Translations under genes and position numbers: made by a program | NCBI GenBank assembly: GCA_024752435.1 | Contig: CP103026.1 | Coordinates: forward strand, 868,001 to 932,000 | Length of the DNA: 64,000 bases | Direction of reading: 5' to 3' | DNA from: Allantophomopsis cytisporea | Taxonomy: Eukaryota > Ascomycota > Leotiomycetes > Phacidiales > Phacidiaceae | The notes under the pieces: generated by a model | Seen by the model: the letters and a program-made list of their open reading frames with translations, nothing else | Told to the model about the DNA's origin: nothing | The model's database searches: none | In this document: in pieces, positions 1-11,823 of the stretch | Layout: the number at the start of each line of letters is the position of its first letter | Numbering within the stretch: position 1 is the stretch's first letter

Positions 1-43
1 AAACACCGTTATAAACAGAATCATCATGCCGTGCTGACTCCAT

Positions 44-2322
44 TCAATGATGACTTATCCTCTCCGGGCCAGGAGCGAAAACATCTGCAAGTGCACTGCG
101 CTCTGCGTTCCACATATGCTCAGTCTGGGCTGATAGACCATTGTGGATATTCGATGACTGAGTATGCTCTGATGGAGGAGGCGGCACCGAGGACTGTGTT
201 GCCTTGGGTGACATTGATTGTAATCGACTCGCCAAGGGTGACGGTACAGCCTTGTTATGTGAGTGGGAGGGGCCTGCGAAAGTATTATGATTATGTGGAG
301 ATGCGCGGCCTATTGGAGCTCCTAGAAATGTGCCGACAGAAGGTTTACCATTCTCGCTTTGTTGAGTCGGATTTGCTGAGAAGGGACTTTGTGTTCGAGG
401 TGTGTGGTGGCCAGATGCTTGTCTTGAGAGTAAATGTGCATGCGAAGGATGCTGGGGATTTGCCCATGGAGTCGATTCAATAAATTGCTGCTCAGCTGGA
501 TAACCCGACGCAGTTGATGCAGCACGCAAGGCTGCGATCTCGGACATTGCACCGGTCGGAAGGCCTCTGTGTCTAGGTCGAGCCGTCTGCTGTAGTTGGG
601 GCTGGGACTGAAAGGCCATCGTCAGTGGACAGAGCCAACAAAAGACTTAAGAGTATACAAACTTACTCCTAGTATCTCCTTCAAGTCCATATCTCGCTCA
701 GATGGCGTCGCTGCACCCATCGGCGGTGCAGCAGGAAAACCAACGTACTTTGCGACTCCAGACAGTATAGAAACCTCCTTGTTGTATGCTGCTTGATGAA
801 GTATTTGGGTCGATCGACGAGTTGGAAATTTCAAGGTATACTCTGTTCCACTTCCTGCATATGCACGACGATCATGTTGTACTTCATACCACTGCTTGCC
901 TAGAAGCTCGATCTTCTTCTCTCGAATATCGCGTACTTCCTGGTAATATTGTCCCAGAATTTGGCTGCGCCTTGCAACTGCAAAAGTTTTCAGACTTTGT
1001 ACACCCAGTTCTTTCTGATGATTTGCAATTCGAATCTTTTCGTCTCGACGAGCATCAATACATCTGAGCATGGCGATATAATCGGGATGTGTTGGTGCAC
1101 TCAATCGCAACAGCTTCTCTTCATGAGTGACTTGAGCAATTCGCTCATCGTACAATCTACATAACAGAAAAGTCAGTATATGCATGTCTAGGACACGAAT
1201 CATGTTTACCTGTCTCTGAATGTTGCGAAGCGCTTTTCTATTGACGTGAGTTGCTCCAACGCAACCCTCTTTTTCTCGACTGCAATAATTGTCAGCATTG
1301 TGAATGATGTACACTTGAGATCGAAAACAAAACTCACGCTCTTCCTCGTTCTTTGTTGCGATATCAACTTCGTCTTCAACGTCTTGGTCCGCATTGTCGT
1401 CCTCTCCTAGAACACCATTGCCTTTGACTGATGCCGCTGGAGTATCAGTGCTATTGGGACCGTTGCTAAGAGTAGAGTCCGAGTTCGTTTTCCGTGTCCT
1501 ACTAGGACGTTGTTTAACTTGTGTATTTGGCTTCTGTATAATAGCTGGGGGTTCTTCTTCTTCGTCCTCATTATCGTTGGTAGCAGGCTCTTCTTCATTG
1601 TCGCCCTCTTCATCGGCGTCTTCGTCATCTTCGTCGCGACTTGTGGGTAGCTGTTCGTCGGCCTCATCATCAATGATTACGTGCTCATCATCGAGATCTT
1701 CGTTCTCATGACCAACGATTGTTCCTGTGCGTTTCAATGCAGGTTCGTCGTCAGTAAGTACATCGCCAACCCCACCAAAGATTGATGGTCGCTTGCGTTT
1801 TCGACTATTTGCATCAGCAATCTTTTGTGCTTCTCCCGCAGGGTCCAAAGATGTGGATGCGGTTGTGGTATTCTTCTCCGCCTCGTCGTCACTGATACTC
1901 TTAGATGAACCGTCGACTGATTGATCCTCATCAGACAGAGGCTCATCGTCGTCGTCGTCGTCGTCGTCCTCCTCCTCTTCCTCCTCATCGACGTTCGCAG
2001 TGACCTGCTGTTGTAGTTTACTAGGACTCCGTTCGTAGGTTGTGCTTTCGGAATGAGAGAGAACGACGTCTTTGTGTCTGTGTGGAGCATGCGGGGAATT
2101 CTCTAACCTTTCGGTCTCCGCTTCTGAATCGTCCTCCTCCGAGCGATCGCTAAGATCGGACATATCGACATCGGCGTCACCGTGATCGCCAGGTTTCTCG
2201 TCATCGTCAATCTCGCTGAGACTGCTGGAGCCATCACCATCCACGTCGCTGTGGTCGTCCTGTGAAGCCTGGAAGCTGGGGCCGGGGCCAGGCTCAGTCG
2301 GCGGCTCAACAAGTGTACTCAT
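44..2322 (-). CDS. DEP1: DEP1/Sds3-like Rpd3L histone deacetylase subunit
   Basis: Four exons (1338-2322, 1210-1279, 667-1156, 44-607) join in frame to 702 residues; introns are 58, 53 and 59 bp with GT/AG ends. The first ~325 residues are extremely acidic and Ser-rich, with long Glu/Asp runs. Residues ~325-515 form the Sds3-like region: a helical stretch with motifs EKRFATFRDRLYDER and HPDYIAMLRCID, then a basic helix ending near GKQWYEVQHDRRAY. The last ~190 residues are Ser/Pro/His-rich and look disordered. Family members are subunits of the Rpd3L complex, which deacetylates histones at promoters in the nucleus. Splicing exactly restores the conserved core, so the model is firm; choosing DEP1 over SDS3 as the label is less certain. 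The gene is divergent from NOP12. Confidence 0.85.
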
Positions 2323-2845
2323 TCTAAATTTGTGTAACTGCAAGCCAATTCGAAGTGGAAAAGGTAAATGGCATTCGCAGGGTAAGTTGTGGTTTTGCTT
2401 TCGTAAGAAGTCGTGCGGAGACGCTCTGCGCGCTGGTGACGAAAGTCCACAGTCTGTCTCGCAGAAGATCTCGGGCTTGTCGAATGTATTTCTAAGAAGA
2501 CAAAAGCTAGAAATCAAGTCGCACAATGATTCCAGACAAGTAGCATGTGATTTGAAAAGTTGAATGATTGAACGATCGCTCAGCTCTGAGCAAACCTCAT
2601 CATTGTCTACCGGTTCATGGCTACTCGCGCTCCTTGCAATACTCCGGGCACGCTAGCTTCGCTAGCAACGGCGATTACCGCCTTTATCATTCCGCGATTG
2701 AAATTTCCATGAGCTTTTGCGAAACAGTGCTTTGGAGTGTAATTTTTTTGATATCCTCACGCAATTCAGATACTTTTCTCAACCTTTTCTTTTTTTGATA
2801 ACTATCAACCATTCACTTTTGCTGTTCAAACAAGCAATAGTCAAT
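2323..2845. promoter_or_regulatory. Divergent promoter between DEP1 and NOP12
   Basis: 523 bp separate the two start codons, so both promoters and 5' leaders must lie here. Two copies of the self-complementary hexamer GCTAGC are separated by TTC at 2652-2666. The NOP12 side is T-rich near 2740-2800, as usual upstream of fungal starts. No convincing open frame crosses it. Confidence 0.5.
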
Positions 2846-4797
2846 ATGGGAAAAAGATCCCGTGAAAATGCAGATGACTCTGCCAAAGCACCAAAGGCCC
2901 AAAAGAGCACCAACAAAGCAATTCACGTTGAAGAAAAGGCTGTCGACCCAACTTTGGCACTTTTGTTTGCATCTAGCGTAAGTTACATTGTCCCCCACAT
3001 TTTAGCAAGCAATAAAGAACAAGATTATTGCTGCTTCTAATTCACAATTCATTTGCGCATATGCTGATTTATTCTAGGCTGGCCCTGTAAAAGCACCCCC
3101 AAAGTCGCGTTACGATGAACCTCCCCCACCTCATAAAGCAGTTGAAGAGGACGCCGAAGAAGAGTCAGACGAAGAAATGGGCGAAGGCGGAGAAGGCGAC
3201 GATGAAGAACTTAGCAGTGTTGACGGGGATCTCGAAGATGCCGAGATTGATGTTTCAGAGAGCGAAGACAATGCAGCACAGCTTGACGTGGTCGATTTAT
3301 TAGAAGGTACAAACAACGACAAGCAACCACGGAAAAGAAAGCGTAATGGTGGGGAAGATGATCTGGAGGGGCGCTACATGCAAAAACTCGCAAAGGAAGA
3401 GGAGAAGGAGGAAGAAGAACGCCAGGCAGAAAGAAGATTGAAGCGACAGAGATTGGCAGCTGAGAAGGGCGAAGATACTCCAATGGATGGGGAGGATGAC
3501 CAGCAGAGTACTGCTGATGATGAGGAAGCTTTCGAGGATGTAGACGATGAAGAGGAAGAGGACAAGTCTAAGGCTGCCTTCCCCTCGGATGTTCCACAGC
3601 ACGAATCTCTTGCAGCTTCCAAAGACGATATTGAGTTGGAGAAGGCGACTAGAACGGTTTTCCTCGCAAACGTCTCGACTTTAGCAATTACTTCCAAAAC
3701 AGCCAAGAAGGCTTTGCTTGATCACATGGGATCCTTCCTCGAATCCCTTCCAGCGCCGAAAGACGGAGCTCCTGCACACAAAGTCGATTCTATTAGATTT
3801 AGATCCACAGCGTACGCCGGTACCTCGTTACCAAAAAAGGCTGCTTTCGCTAAGAAGGAGCTCATGGCTGCTACAACGAAGAGCACAAATGCTTACGTTG
3901 TCTACTCCACAGCTTTCGCTGCTAGAGAGGCAGTAAAGAGGCTCAATGCCACAGTTGTACTTGATCGTCATCTTCGTGTAGATGGAGTTGCTCATCCAGC
4001 GAAGACCGATCACCGTCGATGTGTATTTGTCGGAAACTTGGGTTTCGTTGATGACGAGAGCATGATGGATGAGGGTGCTGAAGGCTCCCGAAAGCGTTCC
4101 AAAATCCCATCTGATATCGAAGAGGGTCTTTGGCGTCAATTTGGAAAGGCAGGAAAGGTCGAAAGTGTCCGTGTTGTGCGTGATGAGAAGACCAGAGTTG
4201 GTAAAGGATTCGCATATGTTCAGTTCGAGGTTAGTTTCTATTCCAATTTCAATACTCCCAGACTCATTTACTAATTATTTCCAGGATGCAAACGCTGTTG
4301 AGGCCGCGTTACTTTTCAACGAAAAGAAGTATCCACCTATGCTTCCTCGTATCCTCCGAGTAGTCCGTGCAAAGGCAGTCAAGAAGACCGCTCTTGCATC
4401 CCAGCAAAAGGTGCCAGCTCGCCCAACTTTCAGCAAGGATGCCAAGAACGCAAACAACACACCGATCTATAAGCCAAAAATGACTGGCCAACAACAGTCC
4501 CTTCAAGGTCGTGCTGCCAAGCTTCTTGGAAAGGCTGGAGCAGCACAATTCAAGAAGTGTGAGGATGGTGAGAAGCATCAAAGTAAAGCTCATGAACCAC
4601 GAAAGACAGGCCTCGAGGGAATTGCAAGAACGCCTGAAAGCTTTGTCTTCGAGGGTTACCGAGCAAGTGCGAAATCGGGCAAGCCAAAGGACTTGAAGTT
4701 AGGCAAGAGTGGTGGTGGTAAGAAGAAGGGCAAGCCGAGAACGAGAAGCAGTGCCAGGGCTTCTACTTGGAAGAAGGGGGGTGGCAAGAAGGATTAA
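2846..4797 (+). CDS. NOP12: Nucleolar RNA-binding protein Nop12
   Basis: Three exons (2846-2977, 3078-4229, 4285-4797) give 598 residues; introns are 100 and 55 bp, the second with a CTAAT branch site. An acidic/basic low-complexity N-terminal half (~45-230) precedes RRM1 (from ~235, TVFLANVS), which is split by an insertion as is typical of the family. RRM2 (~358-455) has CVFVGNLGF as RNP2 and KGFAYVQFE as RNP1. The C-terminus is Lys/Gly/Arg-rich and ends GKKD. Yeast Nop12 works in pre-25S rRNA processing in the nucleolus. The start sits in a good AATATGG context, and the second intron falls inside RNP1 at a point that restores the motif. It converges on the amidase gene, 205 bp away. Confidence 0.9.
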
Positions 4798-5002
4798 TGT
4801 ATTGCTGCTTTACGAGCGTGCGTTTGAAAATAAGACACCATCCATTGATATGATATTTCCTGTAATGAATTTTGCATTCGGATATTGCGTGGTGGATCAA
4901 TACCCTGTTGCTCCTGAAGACGCGATACTACCGTGTAACTATTACCCGCTCAAGGAATGATACTATGTCGAATACTCTGGTGCAGCTGAAACGTGCACTG
5001 AA

Positions 5003-6995
5003 TTATGGTATATGTGGAGGCTCAACCTTTGGAAACGTTGCTTCAAAGGCACTCATGAACTGGAACAATTTGAATTCTTGGTGCCTTTTGGCTAATAGGA
5101 AAAGCCCGTAGGGTTGCCCGTTTTCCATATTTCCAAGTGGTACTGTAGCAATAGGACAACCTGTCACCATTAGGTCAAGTCATCATTTTTCTAAGTTTTG
5201 TTTCAAATAACTTACCAGCACAAGCAGCAAAGCTTACTAGGATGGTATCAGATGGCGCAACAATGATATCAAGGCCATTTGCATCCATGAGCCCTTCCAT
5301 GCCATCTTCACCCGCCAATCTTCGAAGCTCGATCACCGCCGTCCGTACCTCGTCATCCGTCGCTGTCCAATTCAGTGCTTTCTCCAAATCCTTTTGGTCT
5401 TGGAAAGCTGTAGCAATCATCTCAGCGTTACGATCTTGAGGCTAAGTACCTGCTTACTGGGACTTACGTTCTGGCATGGTAACTTCAGCATGTGCGTTGT
5501 TGAATTCGATGATCTCTGCCAAGTTTCGGGCTTTGGGACTTTCGTAGCCGGCAGCAAAGTCTTCGACTAAGTCCTTAAACTCGTGGACTAAGATACTTAC
5601 GTTAAACTAGACGTTCGTCTATACTTGAAAAACTTACAAGCCACAAATTCTATGCCTTGCTTTCCCTCGAATGTGAGTATGTCGGCCTCTGGTGCATCGA
5701 CAGGATAAAGCGCTTTCCCACCAAGGTCTATAATATTTGTTGCTACAGACTCGTATTTGGATTTCTTGACCACACATCAGCAGATGATAATAACATACGA
5801 ATATCAGAAAAGCTCACAATTGCTGGAGAGCTCCATTTCTCCTTTTTCGCCCAACCATAAGTGACGCTGGTAAATCCTACAGATAGGCCCTCCCAACTTG
5901 AAGTCATATGGCTCATATAACCGCCTGTTGGGATTTTGCTTTGACCTTCATAATTCAGAATAGCTTCCACAAGAACAGCAAGATCCCGAGAGTTCTTGGC
6001 CATTGCACCGATGCCATCGAAAGCATAAGAGAGACCGAAGACCCCTTCCATGGCGGTACTACCGGTGGATGGCTTCATTGCATAAAGCCCATTTGTACTG
6101 GCAGGCCAGACATTTGATCCCGCCGTCTCTGTACCTAAGGCGAGAGGAGAAAAGCCGGCGGAGATTCCCACTGCAGAACCTGAAGAAGAACCGGCACATA
6201 TCTGGGTACAAATTTAGGGAAGAATCATGAAATAATTGAGATGGTTTATGCGGTAGTCTTACCGGCTGGTCCTTCTCGTCTAGCCCATCTTTTCGATATG
6301 CTGATTTTGTCTGGCCACCAAACGCTGACCAGCCCGGAGTCATATTGGCAGCTCTGTTAAACTTTAATAAATGATCGAAGGTGAAGGGGGCGGTAATCTC
6401 ACTTGAGTCCACAATATTCCTGTCTTTTATTAGAATTTTTGTACACTTGGTCATTTGTATATGCTTTCTTACCGTCAAGTTGGCCTTTCCAAGGATGATC
6501 ATGCCCCTCTCTATGAGCTAGTTTGACATTAGGCACAATTCAATACAGTAGTGTTCTATCAATACCTGCTTAACAACAGCGGCATTATGTTGTGCTGGAG
6601 ACCCAGAGAAGATATACGACCCTGCAGTTGTGTCCATTGACAAAGACGCTTCAGTCATGATAGAATCCTATGACACTTTGTGAGTTTTCGATTATATTTT
6701 TGTGTATCAGATTGGAAGTATGTCTGACCTTAATAATAATGGGCAGTCCATGTAATGGGCCCCTTATATTACCAGATTGTCTTTCCTTGTCAAGCCGACT
6801 GGCAGTATCTAGAGCGATTTCCCGCGGGAGCACTGATATAAGGGCATTTAGATATAAGCCAGACTTGTTATGCTTCTCTATCTGCTGCAAGTAGCTTTCC
6901 ACAATATCCACGCTGGTGAGCGTTCCAGCTTCAAGTTCGGATTGCAGAAAGCTGGCAGTCGCTGCATACACGTCGAATTTTAGGATTTTTGTCAT
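5003..6995 (-). CDS. Amidase-signature family hydrolase
   Basis: Ten exons (6729-6995, 6566-6667, 6473-6517, 6403-6419, 6263-6353, 5818-6201, 5638-5764, 5468-5587, 5216-5407, 5003-5160) keep frame through nine 48-61-bp introns and give 500 residues. The amidase signature is complete: catalytic Lys89 in PIIIKD, cis-Ser179 in GSSSGSA and nucleophile Ser203 in TETAGS; the 24-residue spacing of the two serines matches the family. Exon 4 is only 17 nt and restores EYCGLK. The C-terminus keeps CPIATVPLG. Such enzymes hydrolyse amide bonds; the substrate cannot be told. There is no signal peptide, so it is probably cytosolic. Its many introns contrast with its neighbours. It is not obviously the mitochondrial GatA subunit, which lacks this MTPGWSAFGGQT segment. 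Confidence 0.88.
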
Positions 6996-7803
6996 TGTTG
7001 AAGACTTTGCTAATTGCTCAAGAAATTTGTCATTCTAGAAGTACCAACTACAACGTATCATACATGCGTGTATATATACTACTGAAAAGATACTGCTTAC
7101 TTCATTATCTCTGCCACGCCATCTTTCTGCAGCAATCGACAAAGAAGGAAAACCATAAGCAGATATCGTATAGCTAGATATCGGCATATTCATGCAAGAA
7201 CCTATGAAAGAAACCTCCGAAAATGTAACAACAGATCGCTGGAAGGATGCAACTTCATTCTCTGTTGCCTATATGCACGGTGGAACTCGATTAGGAGATG
7301 ACGCCGGGCAACATGTTTGATAGTGGCGAGGAGATTGAACGGGCAGTATCACCTAATGGCTAAAAGAACGTTATGTCCTTCTTATTTTATTCAGCTATAT
7401 TGAAATTCCCTATGACGAGTAAAAGAAGAAAGTACCAATACATAAGGTAGATGCGTGGCTGTATTGAAGGATGATTGAATTAAGATTCTCATCCATGAAT
7501 TGGTATTCCACCCGAGTCCACACCCGCGCGGCTCAAACTCGAAAGGCGGTGTGAATATAACCTGAACCCGCATTAATCACCTAGGTACTGCCAAACGAGG
7601 ACGAGGACCCCACTTCAACACCAAACGTCCAAAGACGAGCATTCCTCCCCAAAAATCGCTTTTGAACATCTCGACCTGGTCTCCACAAGAGCTGTTGCAT
7701 CGTCGCGTCGGTGTAACTTATCCACAACTCTTAGCCGCCTTTCATCACCATCTCGACTTCGACACCTGCACTGTTTATTTACCCCTGAAAATCTATCGCG
7801 ACA
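6996..7803. promoter_or_regulatory. Divergent promoter between amidase and alpha-tubulin genes
   Basis: 808 bp between start codons. The tubulin side (7600-7800) is CA/CT-rich, as expected for a strongly expressed fungal gene. No coding frame with support is visible in it. Confidence 0.45.
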
Positions 7804-9486
7804 ATGAGAGGAGAGGTAAGAAAGCTTTAGCCTTATCGACACCTATACACAACTTGCGATACCATCAGACGCGTCAATTGATGATTGAGAGACATCATGA
7901 ATCATCATCATGTTGCACGGCAACTTGATCGTCGCGTATGCGCTTAGAAACTGGGCCTAACGTTTGTTTACTTTTAGATTTTGCACCTTCACATCGGCCA
8001 AGCTGGTATCCAGCTTGGTAACGCTGCTTGGGAACTGTAAGTACGAGTGATGATTGATAGCGATTGCCAATGTTGACGATGTCTTAGTTACCTTCTCGAG
8101 CATGGCCTTCTTCCTGACGGACGTCCTGACCCAAATGCCAAGGATCTCGGTGACAGTGGTTCTTACGACACCTTCTTCAGCGAGACTAGCAGCGGCAAAT
8201 ACGTCCCAAGATCTCTCTTCGTCGATCTCGACCCATCTCCAGTTGACGAAATCCGTACTGGAGAATACCGCCAGCTCTTCCATCCAGAGCTTTTGATCAG
8301 TGGAAAGGAGGATGCATCCAACAACTACGCCCGTGGTCACTACACCATTGGAAAGGAGATGGTTGATGGTGTCATTGACCGCATTCGTCGCGTCGCTGGT
8401 GGGTTTGAGAGATTCATTATCAAAATGGGCGCATGACTGACATTCTTATCTAGACAACTGTTCCTCCCTCCAAGGTTTCTTGATCTTCCACTCATTCGGT
8501 GGTGGAACTGGTTCTGGTTTCGGTGCTCTCCTCCAGGAGCGTATCTCCCAGGACTACGGCAAGAAGTGCAAGCTTGAGTTTGCTGTCTACCCAGCCCCAC
8601 GTGTCAGCACCGCTGTTGTTGAGCCATACAACGCCGTTCTCTCTACCCACTCCACCATTGAGAACTCCGACTGTACCTTCCTCGTCGACAACGATGCCGT
8701 TTTCGAGATCTGCCGCAAGAACTTGGGTATCTCCCGCCCATCTTACCACCACCTCAACCGTTTGATCGCTCAGGTTGTCAGCTCCATTACCTCTTCCCTC
8801 CGTTTCGATGGTGCCTTGAACGTCGACTTGAACGAGTTCCAGACTAACTTGGTTCCTTACCCACGTATCCACTACCCGTTGATCTCCTACGCCCCAGTCA
8901 TCTCTGCTGAGAAGTCTGGCCATGAGTCTCACAAGACTCAGGACTTGACCTTCCAGTGTAAGTACAAATAATGTCATTTTAATAAGACTATGCTAACATA
9001 AGAAAAGGCTTCGAGCCAAGCAACCAGATGGTTGTCTGTGACCCACGTGCCGGCAAGTATATGGCTGTTGCCCTTCTCTACCGCGGAGATGTTGTCCCAC
9101 GCGACTGCAACGCCGCCGTTGCTGCTCTCAAGGCTAAGCAATCCTTCAACCTCGTTGAGTGGTGCCCAACTGGATTCAAGATTGGTATCAATTACCAGAA
9201 GCCAGTCTCTGTCCCAGCTAAGGACGGTGATGATGGTGCATTGGCTAGTGTTGACCGTTCCGTCTCCATGTTGTCCAACACCACCGCTATCTCTGAGGCT
9301 TGGTCCCGTCTTGACCACAAGTTCGACCTTATGTACAGCAAGCGTGCTTTCGTGCACTGGTACGTTGGTGAGGGTATGGAGGAAGGCGAGTTCAGCGAGG
9401 CCAGAGAGGACTTGGCTGCCTTGGAGAGAGATTACGAGGAGGTTGGTGCCGATGATATCGTCGAGGAGGAGGGCGAGGAGTACTAG
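7804..9486 (+). CDS. tubA: Alpha-tubulin
   Basis: Five exons (7804-7815, 7978-8036, 8088-8398, 8454-8957, 9008-9486) give 454 residues. The first exon encodes only MRGE and is followed by a 162-bp intron; the others are 50-55 bp. N-terminal HIGQAGIQLGNAAWEL and the tubulin signature GGGTGSG at residues 143-149 bind GTP. NVDLNEFQTNLVP carries the Glu that in alpha-tubulin triggers hydrolysis of GTP on beta-tubulin. The protein ends in an acidic tail with a C-terminal Tyr (EEGEEY), the usual site of the tyrosination cycle elsewhere. It pairs with beta-tubulin in microtubules. Codon use is biased toward C-ending codons, consistent with high expression. Whether the genome has a second alpha-tubulin cannot be seen from here. 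Confidence 0.97.
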
Positions 9487-11126
9487 ATGTGCGGCGATGT
9501 TGAAGGAAGTATTGTCGAATGTGTTTGATCTTCTTGAATTAGGGGATTGACTATGTTTGGCTTACGAAGATTGTTACTGTATTTTGCGTATTCCCCTTGA
9601 ATTCCGTGTGAACGGCTTGGCTTGGCCCACCTCGTGTCCTGCCGGCCTGTGCACATCCAAAATGTTAGTTGTCAAGAGAGATAGTAGAGGTGTGTTGAAA
9701 TTTGTGTCTTGCTATTGCTCATTGCCTATTATGCCCGAAATTCATTCATGCTCATGCAGCCAACCCAATTGAAATTGCCATCACTGCTCTTCAAACATTA
9801 AGCTCATGTTCATGGTCAAGGTCAAGGTCAAAAACAGGGTTTTTGGTATGCCTTGTCACAAACGACTTCTAATCCGTTCCAGAAGTTCCAGAACGGTAAC
9901 ACTCCGAGATGGATCACTGCCCCGTTGAGGATCAGGATCCCCATTCAGTCTTGCAGTGGAGCCTCACAATCGCCTGAGCAAAGCCTGTTGCAGCGCATCG
10001 TGCATACTACATATACGAGCTCGCGATATAGACCAGCTGATCCTCGACCTCGAATGGGTCGGAGCTTCGAACCTGAGACACGCAGCACAGGGAAGTTTTT
10101 CTCGAATTGCAAAGGCTGCTTGCTTGAACGTCGAGTCTTGGGCCTGTCATGTTCGCTGGACCTTCCATCGGCGATGGCACGGACAGGAGTTCTGTGATGG
10201 TTCGTGGACTGTTGGAGAGGTGGGAGGATTGGTATTGGATACCTTACGATGTTATCTATGATGGTAGGGGTCCAGCTTGCGGTGTTGACTGCTGGCGAGT
10301 GAACGGTCGATTAGTTGGGTGCTCGCGTGGCTGTACTTAATATCAACGACTTCATGCATGCTTTTGGCTCTGTGTTCGGCGGAGGTAGGATTCGTAGAGA
10401 AATGAATGCTTTTAGATAGATTTTGTGCTGGCTAGCTTAGCATGGGCTCGAACTATGCGTGTTGATATCAGAATCTCTGAATCATAGATTTGAAGAAAGT
10501 TCTATCAGAACACTCTATCCTACGGAGCATTCATTTGAGTTACCATAGCTCTGGTACACATCTACTCATACGAGCCTCTCCTCTGTGATATCAAAATTCA
10601 ACATGCCATTCTATTGTTAGAAAACAGACCCTCAAAAAAAACAAAGATCCCAATCAAAGCCACTCGATTAATCAAAGCACAGCAAATCCTCGATCCACGC
10701 ATCCTCCGCGAAATTCCCAGCAGAAGAAATCATCTTCACAAGGAAACAGCCATATCCCTGATCCCGTCACCATCCAGCAAGTTGGCACGCCTTTCTAATC
10801 CTTCGCGCTGTCTTGCACCACTCACTCTGTAACAGCACTAAGATTCAACGCCCACCAAAGGAATCGCACTGACGCGGTACGGCACTTTGAGATATCTGCC
10901 TTCGTGATGGAAATGCACTTTACTGCTGTAGACAGGACACGCTTCTTGAGCACCTTAGATCCTTTACATCGAAGGGAAGGAAGAACGTTCGAGAAAGTAA
11001 AAGGAGCGAACTCACTCCCGCCTTCTAGCTTATTCAAACTCTTCCGCATAGTGAAAGCCACGGGTTGCGCGTGTAATTGAACACCAAGCCACGCTGTGTG
11101 GACATAGACACCTACCTGTCTTAGCT
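9487..11126. other. Sparse intergenic stretch after alpha-tubulin
   Basis: 1.6 kb without a supported gene. The first ~300 bp are probably the tubulin 3' UTR. Open frames at 9853-10261 lack ATG starts and are read in several phases at once. A minus-strand frame ending at 10822 has an internal ATG but no recognisable motif or introns. The imperfect repeat AAGGTCAAGGTCAA occurs at about 9817-9830. Confidence 0.4.
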
Positions 11127-11823
11127 ATGTATGGACGCACTCCTTTAAACGCCAGCAAGATAGGACGAGTAGTGATCAATGTAGTCCGCAAGGGCGAAAG
11201 GGATTATGCTCTTCACATGGTACCTGATGTAGGGAGGTATAAGCTGCCGACTCTGATAGCGGGAGAGGCTTTTCACCTCCAATACTTCTACCGGCGTGGC
11301 GTCGCTAGCGTCTCGTCGCGGTGAGTTTGGGCTGGCCTTTTCTTTTGTTTGCTGCCACGGCATTTTGTTGTCCTTAGAAAGCTATATCGTGAACGCTATA
11401 GAGTGACAATACATATGTGTACAGTTGAGTATCCTGAGCATCTTCGATACTTAGCAGTTCAGATTCTTCGGAGCTCAGAGGATTCACGACTGACGTTGTT
11501 CTGGGTTTTGTGCATTTTGTGCACGTTCAGGTAGGTTACTACCATATGTCCACTTTGGGTCAATTGCGATTCATGACACTGGACTCTGCACGAGCAATTT
11601 GTCTACCGTTGGGTCTGGAATGTTGGTGGATATGCATTTTGTGGAGCTCAGTCTCCGCGTCTTTTCATCTACGGCTTCGAGATACATAGAGTCGCAAATT
11701 CATGAGTCGAGGATTCGCTCGATGTTGAACTCGATGATGAACACGCGTAACTTGCTTGCGACACATCCTCCACAGTCGATCAAGAATCAACCAACATCCT
11801 TCACCCTTCGATACGAACTCTAG
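11127..11823 (+). CDS. Possible orphan gene, three exons, 191 residues
   Basis: Three open segments (11127-11320, 11378-11530, 11595-11823) join in frame through two introns of 57 and 64 bp with donors GTGAGT and GTAGGT. Each open frame is stopped within one or two bases of the donor, as expected for real exons. The product begins MYGRTPLNASKIGR and ends TLRYEL; it has no motif I recognise. Exon 2 contains a short hydrophobic run (LTLFWVLCILCTF) that could be a membrane segment. The start follows an in-frame TAG, so a further upstream exon is possible (CTTAG just before the ATG could be an acceptor). Branch sites are weak. Treat as a candidate needing transcript support. Confidence 0.3.

Noticed and set aside
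5435..5467. A 33-bp intron option in the amidase gene
   Set aside because: Too short for splicing here; the acceptor giving a 60-bp intron (5408-5467) keeps frame and was used.
9853..10261. Overlapping open frames downstream of alpha-tubulin
   Set aside because: No ATG at the frame starts and several phases are open together; no motif.
10822..11061. Minus-strand frame ending LWWALNLSAVTE
   Set aside because: Only an internal ATG, no splice signals or family resemblance; overlaps the upstream side of the better plus-strand candidate.
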